In this document: piece after piece, positions 22,590-34,689 of the stretch | Position numbering within the stretch: position 1 is the stretch's first letter | How the letters are laid out: each line of letters begins with the position of its first letter | Assembly: GCA_015179125.1 (NCBI GenBank) | Contig: WHVA01000133.1 | Location: 124,001 to 188,000, forward strand | Direction of reading: 5' to 3' | DNA length: 64,000 bases | Source of the DNA: Gautieria morchelliformis | Taxonomy: Eukaryota > Basidiomycota > Agaricomycetes > Gomphales > Gomphaceae | Translations under genes and position numbers: made by a program | Notes under the pieces: model-generated | Databases searched by the model: none | Told to the model about the DNA's origin: nothing | Seen by the model: the letters and a program-made list of their open reading frames with translations, nothing else

Positions 22590-23120
22590 TGCTCAGGGGG
22601 TTGGGGATGCTTCATTCACCCCTGTGCACAATGTATGTGCGACTAAGCTCAGTGGAGAGTGTCCATCACCACTTGGTGTCAGTCACATGATTGGTTCGAG
22701 GAGAAAACAGGTGAGAGCAGTGGAACTAGGGATCCAAAGTGTTCACCTTCAGAACAGTATAGTGTAACTAGTGATAATACACTCTCAACAAAGAATTAGA
22801 GAAAATAATCGAGAACCAAGCGCTACAGCAATCAAACATTCATATAGGTACTTCAGGGGGTGAAACAGTGTTTTTCTGGATATTTCCCAGGCACCTGCTT
22901 GCCAGGGCAGGCACTGTTGCCAGTGTGGGGCCTCAGTTATCAAGACCGAGGCTCAGCTGCATGGCGCATCATATCTAGCTGAGCTATGATGTCATTGCAC
23001 CCCAACCCTCACGTATGCTGATGCTTGAGTGCATCAATTGTTCTCCATGTCCATAGTTGGCTGTTTTTGTAAACCGTAGAATAGAATGTAAAATATCTTT
23101 ATTCTTTTATTCTAACAGAA
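22590..23120. repeat. Repeat D plus H, most complete copy
   Basis: The D part matches 3585-3694 plus 7358-7545. The H part (cccaggcacctgcttgccagggcaggcac .. tttattctaaca) matches 37925-38095. It may be one LTR-like unit of about 530 bp. The true ends are not determined. Confidence 0.5.
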
Positions 23121-23272
23121 CTATCTGGCAATGAAGAATACTTCTAATGTGATTGTGGGAAGTATGGAATACCTGTAACATCTGTGAGGAGGACGTAGAC
23201 AATTTAGACAGATAGTGCATACTAATCCGCTGTTTGAAAATATGATCTTTTCTCAGCATGGTTTCACTTGAA

Positions 23273-23470
23273 TGTAAGGCAACCCTTGCACACTGTGGAG
23301 ATCTTACACAGGCAAGCAGAGGTGAAATACAAACCTATACATAACCTAGAGGAAATATACAATAAGAAGGGAATCTCACCTAGCAGAGGGGAAATCAAAA
23401 GAGAAAAGTCTAAAGATTCCCCACTGCCAGTGAGCTCATAACATATACCACTTGAGCACAGTGAGAGCCA
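23273..23470 (-). repeat. LTR1 fragment
   Basis: tgtaaggcaacccttgc ... gagaaaagtctaaagattcc is the 3' part of LTR1 on the minus strand. Confidence 0.65.
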
Positions 23471-24107
23471 TCTCTCAGTCCTCACTAGCTGATAGTTACA
23501 ACACTCTCCTTGATCATTGGACCCCTTTGCATCACTGACAAAGATCCATTCCTCATGAAACATCGAGACCTTGCTGGCCCTGGAGGTAGCCACTTCAATT
23601 GAGATGTTGAAATCCATCATTATTTTCATAGACACCAAATATTTAAGTCAAATCCTCCAAATTGATTTACTGTAAAGTAGATTTTATCACAAATTCTACA
23701 TGTTCATAGCAGTCTTCCTGTACATGCCCACTTATGGATTTTGATTGAAGAATCCAGTGGGACTTACTGCTTTGCACATTGTGTCAGGGACAACTCTCAG
23801 GTTTATTTTCTACCTTATGTCTCCTCCCTCTCCAGCCATCCTGTCCTCTATTTATCCCTTCCCTTGTTCCTGAGATCTATACTCCCCTGCTTGTGTGTTC
23901 ATGTCCAGTAGATTGGTCCACTCAGTAGCTATACAGTCACACGTTAGATAAGGAGGTCCTCACCCATTTCTCTTTGGACCTCTTTCACCATAGGTGTGCC
24001 TGGGAATATAGTGCAACCAATGGGTATAGCCTGGACATGCACTCCTCAGAAAATTCAGATGGGTCTGACTGCTCGAATGTGAGACTGGAGGTAATGATGG
24101 CTGAGGG
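23471..24107. other. No recognisable gene
   Basis: CG-poor. Short frames only. Confidence 0.4.
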
Positions 24108-24336
24108 TGTAAGGGCAACCCTCACTCATCGTGGAGATCACACAGTCATGCAACTAACAGAAAGGAAATCCAAAGAAATATACATAAATGATGGAAACAT
24201 ATAATAAGAGGGGACCTCACCTGTCAGAGGGGAAATCCAAAAAGAAAAGTCTAATCCTGCCATCCCCTGACCTCCCCAACCCTTGACCGACCCAGGATGG
24301 TGTGTACTATATAAGCTGCTTCACTTCTGACATGTT
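24108..24336 (-). repeat. LTR1 fragment
   Basis: tgtaagggcaaccctcactcatcgtggagatcaca ... ggaaatccaaaaagaaaagtcta .. gctgcttcacttctgaca. An internal segment is missing after AAAAGTCTA. Confidence 0.65.
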
Positions 24337-24629
24337 CTGGATCCATGGAGCCCCTTTGCCTCCAAATGTCGATATTAATCCACCCATCGATGTTGGAACT
24401 GTGCCCCCCCCCCCCCCCAACATCAACCCCCTCACTACTTTGAACACAGACATTCTTCGTTTAATCTCTTTCTATAATGATAAATTTGATATTGATGCAA
24501 CCAACCAGCTTCCTTGTCATTGTGCCAAATTACTTTGCTGGATGACCAATAGCCTTTCCTAGTTTTGTGCAATCTTGTCTTGTAGTGACAATCTATCCTC
24601 CATGTATAATTCCAGATTCTACTTTTGTC
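24337..24629 (+). other. Short proline-rich open stretch
   Basis: An open frame ending near 24562 reads PPNVDINPPIDVGT, a poly-proline encoded by a run of about 15 C (24403-24418), then NPLTTLNTDILRLISFYNDK. Unrecognised; probably the end of another dead ORF. Confidence 0.3.
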
Positions 24630-25070
24630 CCTCCCAAGCAGCAGCTCCACTGACGAGAACACCTCTTCTTATTTTTACATGTCTTCTTATTTTTTCTACC
24701 ACCTTTTAATATACACTATATCATTATAACTATTCATATTAATACTCCTTCTCATATATATTACAAATATCTATTCAAGTACTGTTACTCCATATTGTAA
24801 TCTAATACTCTCTCATTATAACTATTCATACTAATACTCCTACTCATATCTATTAGAAGTATCTATCCAAGTATTTAGTACTCTCTCATATATATACATA
24901 GCTCCAAGATGTTTAAATATATACAGAATCTTCCAATAACATCTATTATTCTCCTTATAAATACTACTATATATTCCTATATGTTGTTATTAGTACTCTT
25001 ATAATATATATTATATACTCATATATGCTGTATCACAAGACCTTTTTGATTAACCTCCCTAGATAGAGGG
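24630..25070 (+). repeat. Repeat E, copy 2
   Basis: Inverted relative to 14640-15180 and direct relative to 27105-27590. It ends ..tgtatcacaagacctttttgattaacctcc. Confidence 0.7.
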
Positions 25071-25079
25071 AATCCAGAG

Positions 25080-26060
25080 AGAACAAGGTAAGGATTCCCT
25101 TACCTAAGCAAGTGACTATATAGTTGCTGCTGACCATGACAGAAGCAATAGGGACAATAGGGCATGGGATCAATGTAAGGAGGAGGTATTGATAAAGTAC
25201 TGGAGTATATGGATAGGTGTAAAGGAAGGAAATGAAATGAACCAACAATAATAGCAGGGTGCAGGCCAATTCACCCTGGACGCCTTTGGACAAAAAACAG
25301 TAGGATAGAAAATGGTGAAGAGCTTGTACAGGGTGGTATGAAAACTTTGTAATGTCTGTTTCATGATTTTCCATAGTCTTTGCTGCCACCTCAATTAAAA
25401 CAGGCTCTGAAGGTGCCACCATATACATAATATCCGAAATGGGGTCTATGTTGAGGTATATATGCATGCAGCATTCAACCTGTCGCTGTTCTGCCTCTTA
25501 ATCATCCTCAACTAGAGCGCTGAATTCCAGCAGCCACCGGGTTATGAGTGGTGCAATACTGATGTGGAAGTTGGCATATTTGTCTTGGCTGTTAACCAGT
25601 TTGTGGGTGGTGAAGTGTATTATGTCTGACTCAAGTTTATGGTCATTTCCATTATAATACAGAGGTTTAAAGCACTTCATTGCATCATACTGAGTTTTGA
25701 AGCTGTTCATCACATCCGGCTGTTGAACAGGTCAATTTACCTGTGATCAGAAGACTCACAGAGGCCTTTCCAGCGATACCATGTTAGTCCATGGTTGTGG
25801 CATCATCCAGGGTCTGCCCTTCTTTCAATTTCATTGCTAACTGGTTGTAATCAACCGAGGTAATTGGTGTGTTCTGGAAGAGGGTGCCATCTCGAATGCG
25901 TGAGGACCTATCCCGCCTTGAGGTTGGATTGAACTGCCTCACCAATCCAGTTGTTGACACAAATATACCAAATATTGGCATCCATTGGAGATACCGAAAT
26001 ATTTGACAAATCTTTTCAAAGGCATCCCAATCTTTCCAAGGGTCAGCTAGGTTGCTGTAT
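25080..26060 (-). pseudogene. Dead hypothetical gene (agaricomycete-type)
   Basis: Minus-strand open stretches 25981-25784 (FGIFVSTTGLVRQFNPTSRR), 25713-25498 (ANFHISIAPLITRWLLEFSA then LVEDD) and 25467-25080 (MYMVAPSEPVLIEVAAKTME then HHFLSYCFLSKGVQGELACT) read on from each other with frame shifts and stops. The order of these motifs matches, from memory, a large uncharacterised protein family expanded in agaricomycetes. It ends next to repeat E. Confidence 0.5.
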
Positions 26061-26084
26061 TCATTGAAGCCCAGGAGAAGGTTC

Positions 26085-26840
26085 AGACATATATAATAAT
26101 ATAGTAGAGTTGTTGTCCATGCTTGCTTCTACATTCTATCATCATACATCTAACAAGCTTCATATATACTTCTAACATGCACACATATGGTCCATACTTG
26201 CCTCTACATTCTATCATTGTACATCTAACAAACTTCATATATATTTGTAACATATAGTCATACAAATCCTATCTGAAATTGCTCTGTTATCTCAATACAC
26301 ATTATGTTTCAGCACATACAAACATATATTTAAAATATCAGAACATTCAAAAATTTTAGGATATCCACAATATACAAATTGCTCAAAATGATGGACTATG
26401 AATTCGGTTAGGGTTGATATTTAAAAGATATCTAATATATCATAGAAGAATGTACATTATTGTCAATCTGAACATCCTCCATATATCTTCATACCATACA
26501 TGCATATTATTTTAAACATACCTTCTAATCAGATCTATCAACCATATATAATAATAAGTAGAGCTATTGTCCATATTGCTTCTACATTCTGTCATCCTAC
26601 ATCTAACCAAGCTTCATATATAGTTCTAACATATAGTCACATCATCCATACTTGCCTCTACATTCTATCATCATACATCTAACAAACTTCATATATGCTT
26701 TTAACATGTAGTCATTCAAATCGTATCTGAAATTGCTCAAAATGATGGACTATGGATTTAGTTATAGTTGATATTTTAAAAGATATATAATATATCCTAG
26801 AAGAGTATACATTATTGTCAATCTGAACATCCTCCCTGTG
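26085..26840 (+). repeat. Repeat F, two tandem copies
   Basis: Each half repeats the 20935-21305 block: cctctacattctatcatcatacatctaaca, ggttgatattttaaaagata and cattattgtcaatctgaacatcctcc. A shorter unit (catgcttgcttctacattc / cttgcctctacattc) is itself repeated inside. Confidence 0.7.
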
Positions 26841-27104
26841 GCAACTTGGTTTGGACACAGTAGGATACCATAGACCAGTAGTTTGATGGATGGGACTTTC
26901 AGGAGATTAATGAACTATTTAGTTTTCTACATGTTTCTTCAGTACAATGCTACAAAGATACATTAATAAACTTACCTCCTCAGTGATAGTCAGCACTGAG
27001 GAGGGGAGGCTATGCATTGGCTTGTTTCGCACACATATACCTGGTTGCAGCCCTTTAGCACCGGTGAACCATCATAGCTCAAAGGGGTCCACAACTACTC
27101 ATAA

Positions 27105-27590
27105 GGTAGATGCTCACAACTTTTTATTACATGTAGCTTCTCCCATTTTACTCTCAGACTATAGACAAGAAGAGGGTAAAAGTACATGGCAATTTTATTA
27201 TTGGGATATAAATAATTCTACTTTTGTCCCTCTCCGAGTGGCAGCTCTGCCAACGAGAACGCCTCTTCTTATTTTTTCTACCCACTTTTAATATACACTA
27301 TATCATTATGGCTATTCATATTAATACTCCTTCTCATATATATTACAAATATCTAGACAAGTACTGTTACTTCATATTGTACTCTAATTCTCTCTCATTA
27401 TAGCTATTCATACTAATACTCCTACTCATATCTGTTAGAAGTATCTATCCAAGTATCTGTTATTCTACCTTGTAGTCTAATATTCTCTCATATGTATATA
27501 GTCGTTATTAATACTCTTATAATATATATTATATACTCATATATACTGTATCACACGACCTTTTTGATTAACCTCCTAAAGGGTCAGTTT
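27105..27590 (+). repeat. Repeat E, copy 3
   Basis: gatgctcacaactttttattacatgtagct ... gacctttttgattaacctcct. Near-complete match to 24630-25070 and inverted to 14640-15180. Confidence 0.7.
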
Positions 27591-27749
27591 GGCTGAAAAT
27601 GAAAAGAGATAGTAATACAGCCTCGAAAACAAATCAAGGCAATTTTTTAAAAAATCATAGCCTGAATGTCATCATAATTTCAGGTCAAAATGGAAAGAAA
27701 AACAACAATAAAAAAATATTGGGTTTGAAGTCTGGTGCATATATGCACA

Positions 27750-28140
27750 CAACACTCCCTATTGGGCATGGCCACTGGAGCTGCACAGCTGGGTGAACTA
27801 TTCACCATCCCTACTATCCCCACACAAGATTTATACAAGATATCTATCCAGATATCAAGAGCTTCCTTGACAAGGTGATCAAAGATTAACCCACTTCATG
27901 CAGAGGCCTTAAAGGGACTCTGCATCAATTTGGGAAACAGTATCAACAAGATCACCAAAGATAATTAGGCGTGGTTCCAAAGCAACTCATGTAACCTTAC
28001 AGGAGGCAATGCAAAGTTTATTGTCAATACACATAAGGAAGGTGTGACAAAGGCTTGCAGTGACAGTTCAACAGTGTAACTTACTCATGATCTGCTACAA
28101 ACTATACTACATGTTTCTACAAGACTATACATACCTTTAC
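27750..28140 (+). repeat. Repeat G, copy 2
   Basis: attgggcatggccactggagctgcacagctgg .. acaaggtgatcaaaga .. agcagaggc-like block .. acatgtttctacaagactatacata. Matches 21306-21780 but is shortened inside its coding relic. Confidence 0.7.
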
Positions 28141-28267
28141 TCATATACATTGTAGTCCTTGTTATGAGATATATAATAACTCAGTCATTTGCCTACAAAC
28201 ACTGAGTCCTTGTTATTAGCTTTATTATCATTTCAGGTTATTGGGCCCTGAGTGCACCTTCTTGTCT

Positions 28268-29900
28268 ATCATGTCTACTACTGCAGTTACCACGACCGAC
28301 ATCCTCCCTTTGTCAGTCCCTAAGCTGATGGTGACTGGCTTGAACTGGACCGCATTTGCAATGCATTTCTAGGATGCCATCAAGGCAAAGGGTCTGTGGG
28401 ATTATTTCAATGGCACAGCTAGCTGTCCAACTCTCAGCCCCCCCCCACACTGCTGAAGAAGCTGCACTCGCTAAATAGATTAAGGAGGACAGCTCTGCAA
28501 AGTCTTTCCTCACTCACCATATCCCTGACTCAACCCTGATCCATGTCTATGGTAAAGCATCCCTGAAGGGCCAATGGGACCTGATCTCAAAAGAGTACTC
28601 AACAAAAGGCACCTTTGCTCAGGCAGACCTATGTGCTCAGTTTATGAAGTCAAAGTGCCCTGATAAAGGGAATGTTCATGAGTTCTTGGACAGTCTGCAT
28701 GTAGAGAGAGAGGAACTGGCAACCTATGCAGTCAGCATTGAGGAGAAAGACTATGGTCCACGATTATCAAATCTCTTCCACCTCACCTCTCTGCCTTTGC
28801 TTCAAACTACTTGCTGGTGCACGGCTGTACAGTAGCATGAAGACCATTGACCCCAATGAACTCATCTCCCTGGTGTCCAAGGAGTATGAGCAACATGTTG
28901 CACAGAGATTATGACGTTCTGATGGAAATTCCTTGAAGGGTGAGGACAAGGATGAAGCCATGTCTGCATCACCCAATGGGAAAGGAAAATACACAGACCA
29001 TAAGCCATGGGGTACCTGCTGGAATTTCAGGGACAAAGGCCACTATAAGGATAAGTGCCCTAAGCCTGCAAAAACCTCAGAAGACAAGAAGCATGACTCA
29101 CCAAAAAAGAGTGGCACTGTAAATGCCGCTGTTGAATCCAGTTCCAAAGGCAAGAGCATATTTTTTGTGGACAATATTCGGGACTCTGACTCTGAGCTTC
29201 CCCAACTCATGTCAGTGATAGATTCAGACTCAGATGACAAGCTCATCGATAATCATAAAAGGATTGGTTTTCTGAGATTGACGATGACTCAGAAAATGGC
29301 AGTGAGAATGGTGAGTTACCTGAAACTGACAAGAGCAATGTCTCTTTGCTTGTTAGTGTTAACTCCACCTTGGTTGCCGCTGATCCAGAGGATGCACAAG
29401 CAGGCTGTGTCAAAGTCACTAATACAGTCGAAACCTCACCTTGTATAGAGGTCTACAACTCAGGATGCACAAGGCACATCACCCCATAAGTCAAAATGTC
29501 CCCAAAGTCATTTCAGGCTGCAACTAAACAATGTTTCAAGGCAGTTGGAATAGGTGAGATGATAATCAACATACCAAATGGTGCTGATATCTTGCAGCTC
29601 AAGCTCACTGAAGTACTATACTCACCTGAAGTGGCTACACCCTTGTGTCTGTTGGCTTCCTAGATGAAAATGGCTTTTCTGTGACATTTGTGGATGGCAA
29701 ATGCACAATCAATGGACAGGATGGGACACAAATAGGTGCTATCCCAAGAGCAGAACGTGGCTTCTATCGAGTAGTCCATGAACCTGATGTGGCAAACATG
29801 GCATCAGAACTTCTCACCTTGGACAAATTCCATTGATGTATGGGGCACATCTCTCCTGAAGTGGCACAAAAGCTAGTTGCACAATAAAATGTACCAGAGT
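28268..29900 (+). pseudogene. Ty1/copia element relic: gag and start of pol
   Basis: ATG at 28268 starts MSTTAVTTTDILPLSVPKL and the LNWTAFAMHF region of a copia-type Gag. IPDSTLIHVYGKASLKGQWD and EYSTKGTFAQADLCAQFMKS follow. The zinc knuckle reads CWNFRDKGHYKDKC, with the second Cys replaced by Phe. Further on come the protease box YNSGCTRHITP (normally DSGCT.HI) and the pre-integrase region GFSVTFVDGKCTING .. IPRAERGFYRVVHEPDVANM .. CMGHISPEVAQKLV. Several stops and frame shifts make it dead. No integrase core, RT or LTR is seen. Confidence 0.8.
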
Positions 29901-30164
29901 GCATGCCCATACACTCAATTGAGGCATGGTAAATAAGACATGGGCAGTCATTGACCCTGTGTGGTTTGCGCACATATACCAGACACTTGTTGTCAAGACC
30001 GGCAAGCTTTGTCAAGACTGGTGAACTTGCCATGCAAAATGTTGTCATTAATTACAACCTGTGAATGTACCTGATCTATTGCCTGAGTGATCTGCACCAT
30101 TGCTGGCTGAAATTTTTGCACAGCATTTTGCATGTTCTGCACTTCATTGCTGCAATGTTTTCAA

Positions 30165-30705
30165 TCAAGTATCTGTCAAGGATAATTAGCAAAGTAAAAG
30201 ATAAAGCAGAAAGGCATGTACAAGGATTGACACTGAACACTGACATGACTAGATGCTATAACTCACCCCAAATCCAGGTGTTTCTTCAGGGCACACAGAT
30301 TAGGGTTGCCACAAAATGGAATGAGGCCATCATTGTGGACAGTGCAAACTGGGAAATTATGACTGGGCTCGCTGGGTGAAATGGTTAGTAAATTAGAACC
30401 AGTAGAGATCCTTTCCTAAACCACTTCCATGCTCAGCCCCAGTCAATATTTGAGCACACCCTGAACCACCAAACTTCTCCTGCATTCAACTCAGTCCCGA
30501 GACCAAGTTCCAAAGTCTTTTGCTGGCTAGATGTACATGTGCCTGGTATGTGGGGTCAGTAACTCATATGTCCATGAGTATGTGCCTTGGAATGTGTCAG
30601 AACAGCATCTGGACATAAGTATGATGTTAGGATGTTGTTGGTGATACATGGGAATGTAAATACTCAATTTTCCCAATAATAACAGTTTGCAGTATGGCTC
30701 ATCTG
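30165..30705 (-). repeat. Duplicated block Z, copy 2 (inverted)
   Basis: Inverted match to 16200-16740: tctgtcaaggataattagcaaag at one end and cccaataataacagtttgcagtatggctcat at the other. Confidence 0.65.
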
Positions 30706-31399
30706 AGATGTCTGCATCATATGTGGAACACATGATTTAAGTACAATGCATGTAAGTTTCATGTGATTGGCTGCTTGACAGAGCTACTGCCACTGCTACA
30801 AGCTGAGTGAAGTTTCCAAGTTGCAACTAGCGCTGAGCTGTGGCTAAAGACATGAGTCAAATTGATCTGTCAGTGACAGACCTGCAGCATTACAGTCTTA
30901 AAATTGGTTTATCAAAAGCATAGAGTCAAACAACTATCTGCTCTAGCATGACTTACCACCTCCTTACTGTCAAGCCAGGAACCCTTCAATCTGTTTGGTG
31001 GCATTGTATACACTCATCATGGTGCACTTCTGGTGAATGACACGCCAGCCTTGAAAAACCCAGTGTTGAAACAAGGACACCAAATGATGATACTTATTGC
31101 TTAGTCATTTTGCTTTGTGGTCAACAATGGAGAGAAGAGCATCCACATCTTGGTTAATGGCGACATGCTTGGACAATGCCATGGTGTGAGCTAGCTAACA
31201 TTGATGATACATTAGAACAGGGCCTTTGTGTCCTTTGGGCATGATGAGGGTCAAGGGACAAACATGCTTTACCCCACACTTTACCCCAAACTCTGCTCAT
31301 TAGGTAAACACATATATAACCAGATCTATTCATAGTTCCATTGTACTTATTCCAAGAAATTCATATCTAAGTAGTGTTTAGAGATCCTGAGCAACAGCC
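30706..31399. other. No recognisable gene
   Basis: CG-poor spacer between block Z and a small ORF. Nothing definite. Confidence 0.4.
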
Positions 31400-31771
31400 T
31401 CAAGGGCCTGACTGGCCAGCCAGAGGCCTCATAATACAGGCCTTCTCTCCAATGGACTCAACCAGGTGACCTGGTGGAACTGTGAAGGCGGTGTCCATCA
31501 GCCACTGGGCCCCTTGCAGAGTGTCCCTGCCCCTTGGGAACTGCATGCTATCTACCATGTCAAAAGGTGTGGCAGGCACTGTGAGAGACTTGCACTGAGC
31601 TGGCAGTTTGTCAGCAACCACTGTGTCAAGCTTCAGCTTGAGCCAGGCATCAAATAGAAAATCCAGGATGTTCAAAGGGTTCTCAGCCAGATTTGGACCC
31701 ATTGTTGAAGGGATGGTTGCGCTTGGAGATATGGGAGCGTGAGGTTTTTGTCCCTTGTCATGGATTTTCAC
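31400..31771 (-). CDS. Uncharacterised 123-codon ORF
   Basis: An ATG-started frame with protein-like composition: NPLNILDFLFDAWLKLKLD, VPATPFDMVDSMQFPRGRD and ending RPLAGQSGP. I recognise no motif. It lies among duplicated blocks and may be a fragment of a dead element rather than a gene. Confidence 0.3.
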   Translation of the reverse strand: MKIHDKGQKPHAPISPSATIPSTMGPNLAENPLNILDFLFDAWLKLKLDTVVADKLPAQCKSLTVPATPFDMVDSMQFPRGRDTLQGAQWLMDTAFTVPPGHLVESIGEKACIMRPLAGQSGP

Positions 31772-31814
31772 TGGAGATGCTGCTGACTCTGTAGTTTCTG
31801 TACGGTGTTAGTGC

Positions 31815-32173
31815 CTTTCAGGTGTGGGTAGAACAATGATGGCATCATAATACCAAGGTGGGCCAAGCTGTTCAAACTGAATGCTGCTTCCATTCCACTT
31901 TTGGAAGCACTTCTACCAATCACTTCCACTTTTAGAACAATGTTGAAAGCCAAGCAGCTAACATAGTACATGCCATCTAGGGTTAGTCAGAGAGGGGTCA
32001 GGGCGGCCAGGGGAGGGCAGGGTCACTGGTAAACAATGGCCCTGGCTGTGGTCTAGTGCAGTATAATATGGGCTTGCTGGCAGTGAGCATCTTTAGACTT
32101 TTCTCTCTGGATTGGCCCTCTGTCAGCCTGTGTGATTGTGTGATCTCCATGACACATGAGGGTTGCCCTTACA
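31815..32173 (+). repeat. Block Y plus truncated LTR1
   Basis: Y (31815-31885) is followed by LTR1 from inside U3 to its end gggttgcccttaca at 32173. It carries a TATAATA and an AGACTTTTCTCTCT. Confidence 0.65.
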
Positions 32174-32790
32174 GGAGGGTGCACATAGATACTTTAGTTT
32201 TATATCCAAGTCTTATGACTGCAATAGACTGTGTTTATCAAGAGATTTGCAAGCAATTGTTCAGTCAGGATTTTGATCATGTGCAATATTCTATCTACCA
32301 CCATGTGGGAATGGTGGCAGTATGGAGTGCAATGATGTGACTGCAACAAAGCCACCTGCACGGGGTTTTCAGGACAGTCGTGTGCATTTGCACATGTTTT
32401 ACATTCTGATACCCCATCTTCTTATGGTTATGGGTGTAATTCAACTCGGCAGTGTCTACTCTCCCACACTATTGGGACTAACTCCAGCTTTGCTGGCACA
32501 CTTAGGGCTGTCCAATTACAATTAAATTAAAATTTGGGCTATATTTTAATTTAATTCTAATGGTTATGGAGGTCCCAAATCCATAATTTAATTCTACCCT
32601 TAAATTAATGTAATGTAGCTTAATATAATCTTATTCTTCAAGGGTATAGATTAAGACATTATTTTGCTACTTTTGTATGATATTTATTTTTTATTATTAT
32701 CTAACTACCAAAATAAATACAGGGAACGACTCCTGCAAGGACAGGAGTCATTGGGAGGACCAATCAAACACTGCAGTATTACATAGGCCT
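32174..32790 (+). repeat. Duplicated block X, copy 2 (inverted)
   Basis: Inverted match to 15181-15703, directly abutting the LTR1 end as in copy 1. The copy has about 100 bp of extra AT-rich sequence near 32560-32690. Confidence 0.65.
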
Positions 32791-34689
32791 GCTGTTTGTT
32801 GACCTTTTCAGGTCACATGACCTCCAAAGTGCTGTCTATATAAGGCCACACTGCATGCTCGCTCCTCCCAACCACTCCTTCCCCTGCACGAGTTGTCCCC
32901 AGTAGTTAGTTCAAATAGAGGATTTAATAAATTAAAATTACATTAAAATAGCAAGGCTTGAAAATTATTAAAATTATAGAAATAAACTGGTACTGAACTG
33001 CATGACCTATCAGAGTGACATATGATCTGTGCCTGGCACTTGCCCCAGTATAGTAAGTATAGTACAATCTTAAGTCGATTATGGTTAATTATGCCACCTA
33101 TAATTTATTAGGTGCAGTGGCGCAGATTCCAGCTGAGGCTGCGAAATCATTTAAAAGGTCTAAGTAAATCTACACATAACGGATAAGAGATGAATGTATA
33201 TTAAGCAGGAAACCATCCTCTAGCTACTATCAATCATTATTTAAATTAAAACTTGGTTTTACTAATTTGGGCATAGATAGAGGAAGGAGTCTGTGGCTGT
33301 GACTGTTGCTGAGGGAGATAGGCTACACCATTGAAAAACCAGGAGAGACTTTGGGTGATATGAGATTCAAGAAGACTCAGAGCTTGGCGTATACAGGCTA
33401 TCTCTTGATGGGTATCCATGGGGCCACGGTAGATCTGTGAGCAGAAGCCATAAACTGGTGGAATGCAAGACTTGCCTGTCATGGACTCTGAGGAGGTCTG
33501 GATTTTTGAATCAGGGGTCACCCTGATAGCAGAGGGTGGCAGTGCCTGCGGCGAGGTGGCATGCATTATATAAGACCATAAAAAGGTGAGATAAGGTGGA
33601 AAACAGAACTGCAAACAGGTCAAAATCAGCACCTTCCTCAGGAAGAGCCTCCTCAGGTCCATATTCACAGTCGAGGTGTCATATTTTTGCCTTCCTGCAT
33701 TGGTGAGCCCCCTTGCCCTGCAAATACTTCTTCAGCATATTTTACAAATACTGGTGAGCTTTCAAAGGGGGTATAATGTTGCTCTGCAAAACATTTTTAG
33801 ATACTTCAAACTTAAGATCCACTGCTGTTCACCTTTTCTATCTCATCCAGGAGAGGTGAAGACAAGAGGTGAAGATACTTCACCTCTCATTAGAGCTTGT
33901 GCCTGGGTGATTCTTTTGGAGAAGTGAAATAGGAAAAAGTTGCATGTATGGAGAGCAGATGGAAGTAGGCAGTGATTCACATGCATCTGTCAAATCCACA
34001 AGGTATACTTTGTACCACTTTAGTGAAGCACAGTGAAATGCAATTTGGGCTGAATGGGGTCAGGGCAGGAAGCCATTTCACAAGGCAGATATTCACTGTG
34101 CCTGGGAGCTCAGTCTAGGGCATGTTATGGGAGTGTTAAGGCTGGGTCTCGTACTAAGTGTTCCGAATGGGAACTGAGCCGGACTGAGGTTCATGATTCA
34201 ACCAAACCAGGGTTTGGAATGGGACTGGACTGAGGTTCGGATCAGAGGGCTTGGCTTCAACTTATGTGTTGTGCCCACTCAGAGTTTTGCCCTAATTTCG
34301 GGACGGGCCTTGGGTTTGACACCGACAGTTTGGGTATTGATAGCAGAGGGGGATTTAGGTTGTGCGAGGTCTAAGTTGATTTCTGACTGAGGACTAGAGT
34401 ACATGACGGGGGGGTTCATATAGGATAATGGGATGCAGGGTCGTAGACAGGGATACCAGAATCAGGAACTAAGGGACGGACGAAAGGGGATGCATGGGTT
34501 TATCTAAGAAAGGGAATCAGGGGTAGCAGGTGATTGGAAAGAAGGGAACCGAGGAGTTCTGAGGAGAACAGATGTGAACCAAAAGGTGTAAGCAAGAACA
34601 GAGAGTTCCCAAGCGAGTACTGAAGCCGAGGCTTCAGGGCTGAACTTGGGAGCTGGTATGTAACAGGGAGGCAGTGATGGCATCCTTTG
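32791..34689. other. Mostly uninterpreted; one small minus-strand ORF
   Basis: On the minus strand, 33668-33246 is open for 140 codons (NMDLRRLFLRKVLILTCLQF at its start, SQPQTPSSIYAQISKTKF at its end), without a recognisable domain. Between 34150 and 34260 the words actgagccggactgaggttc and gactggactgaggttcgg form a short direct repeat. Otherwise nothing is seen. Confidence 0.3.
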
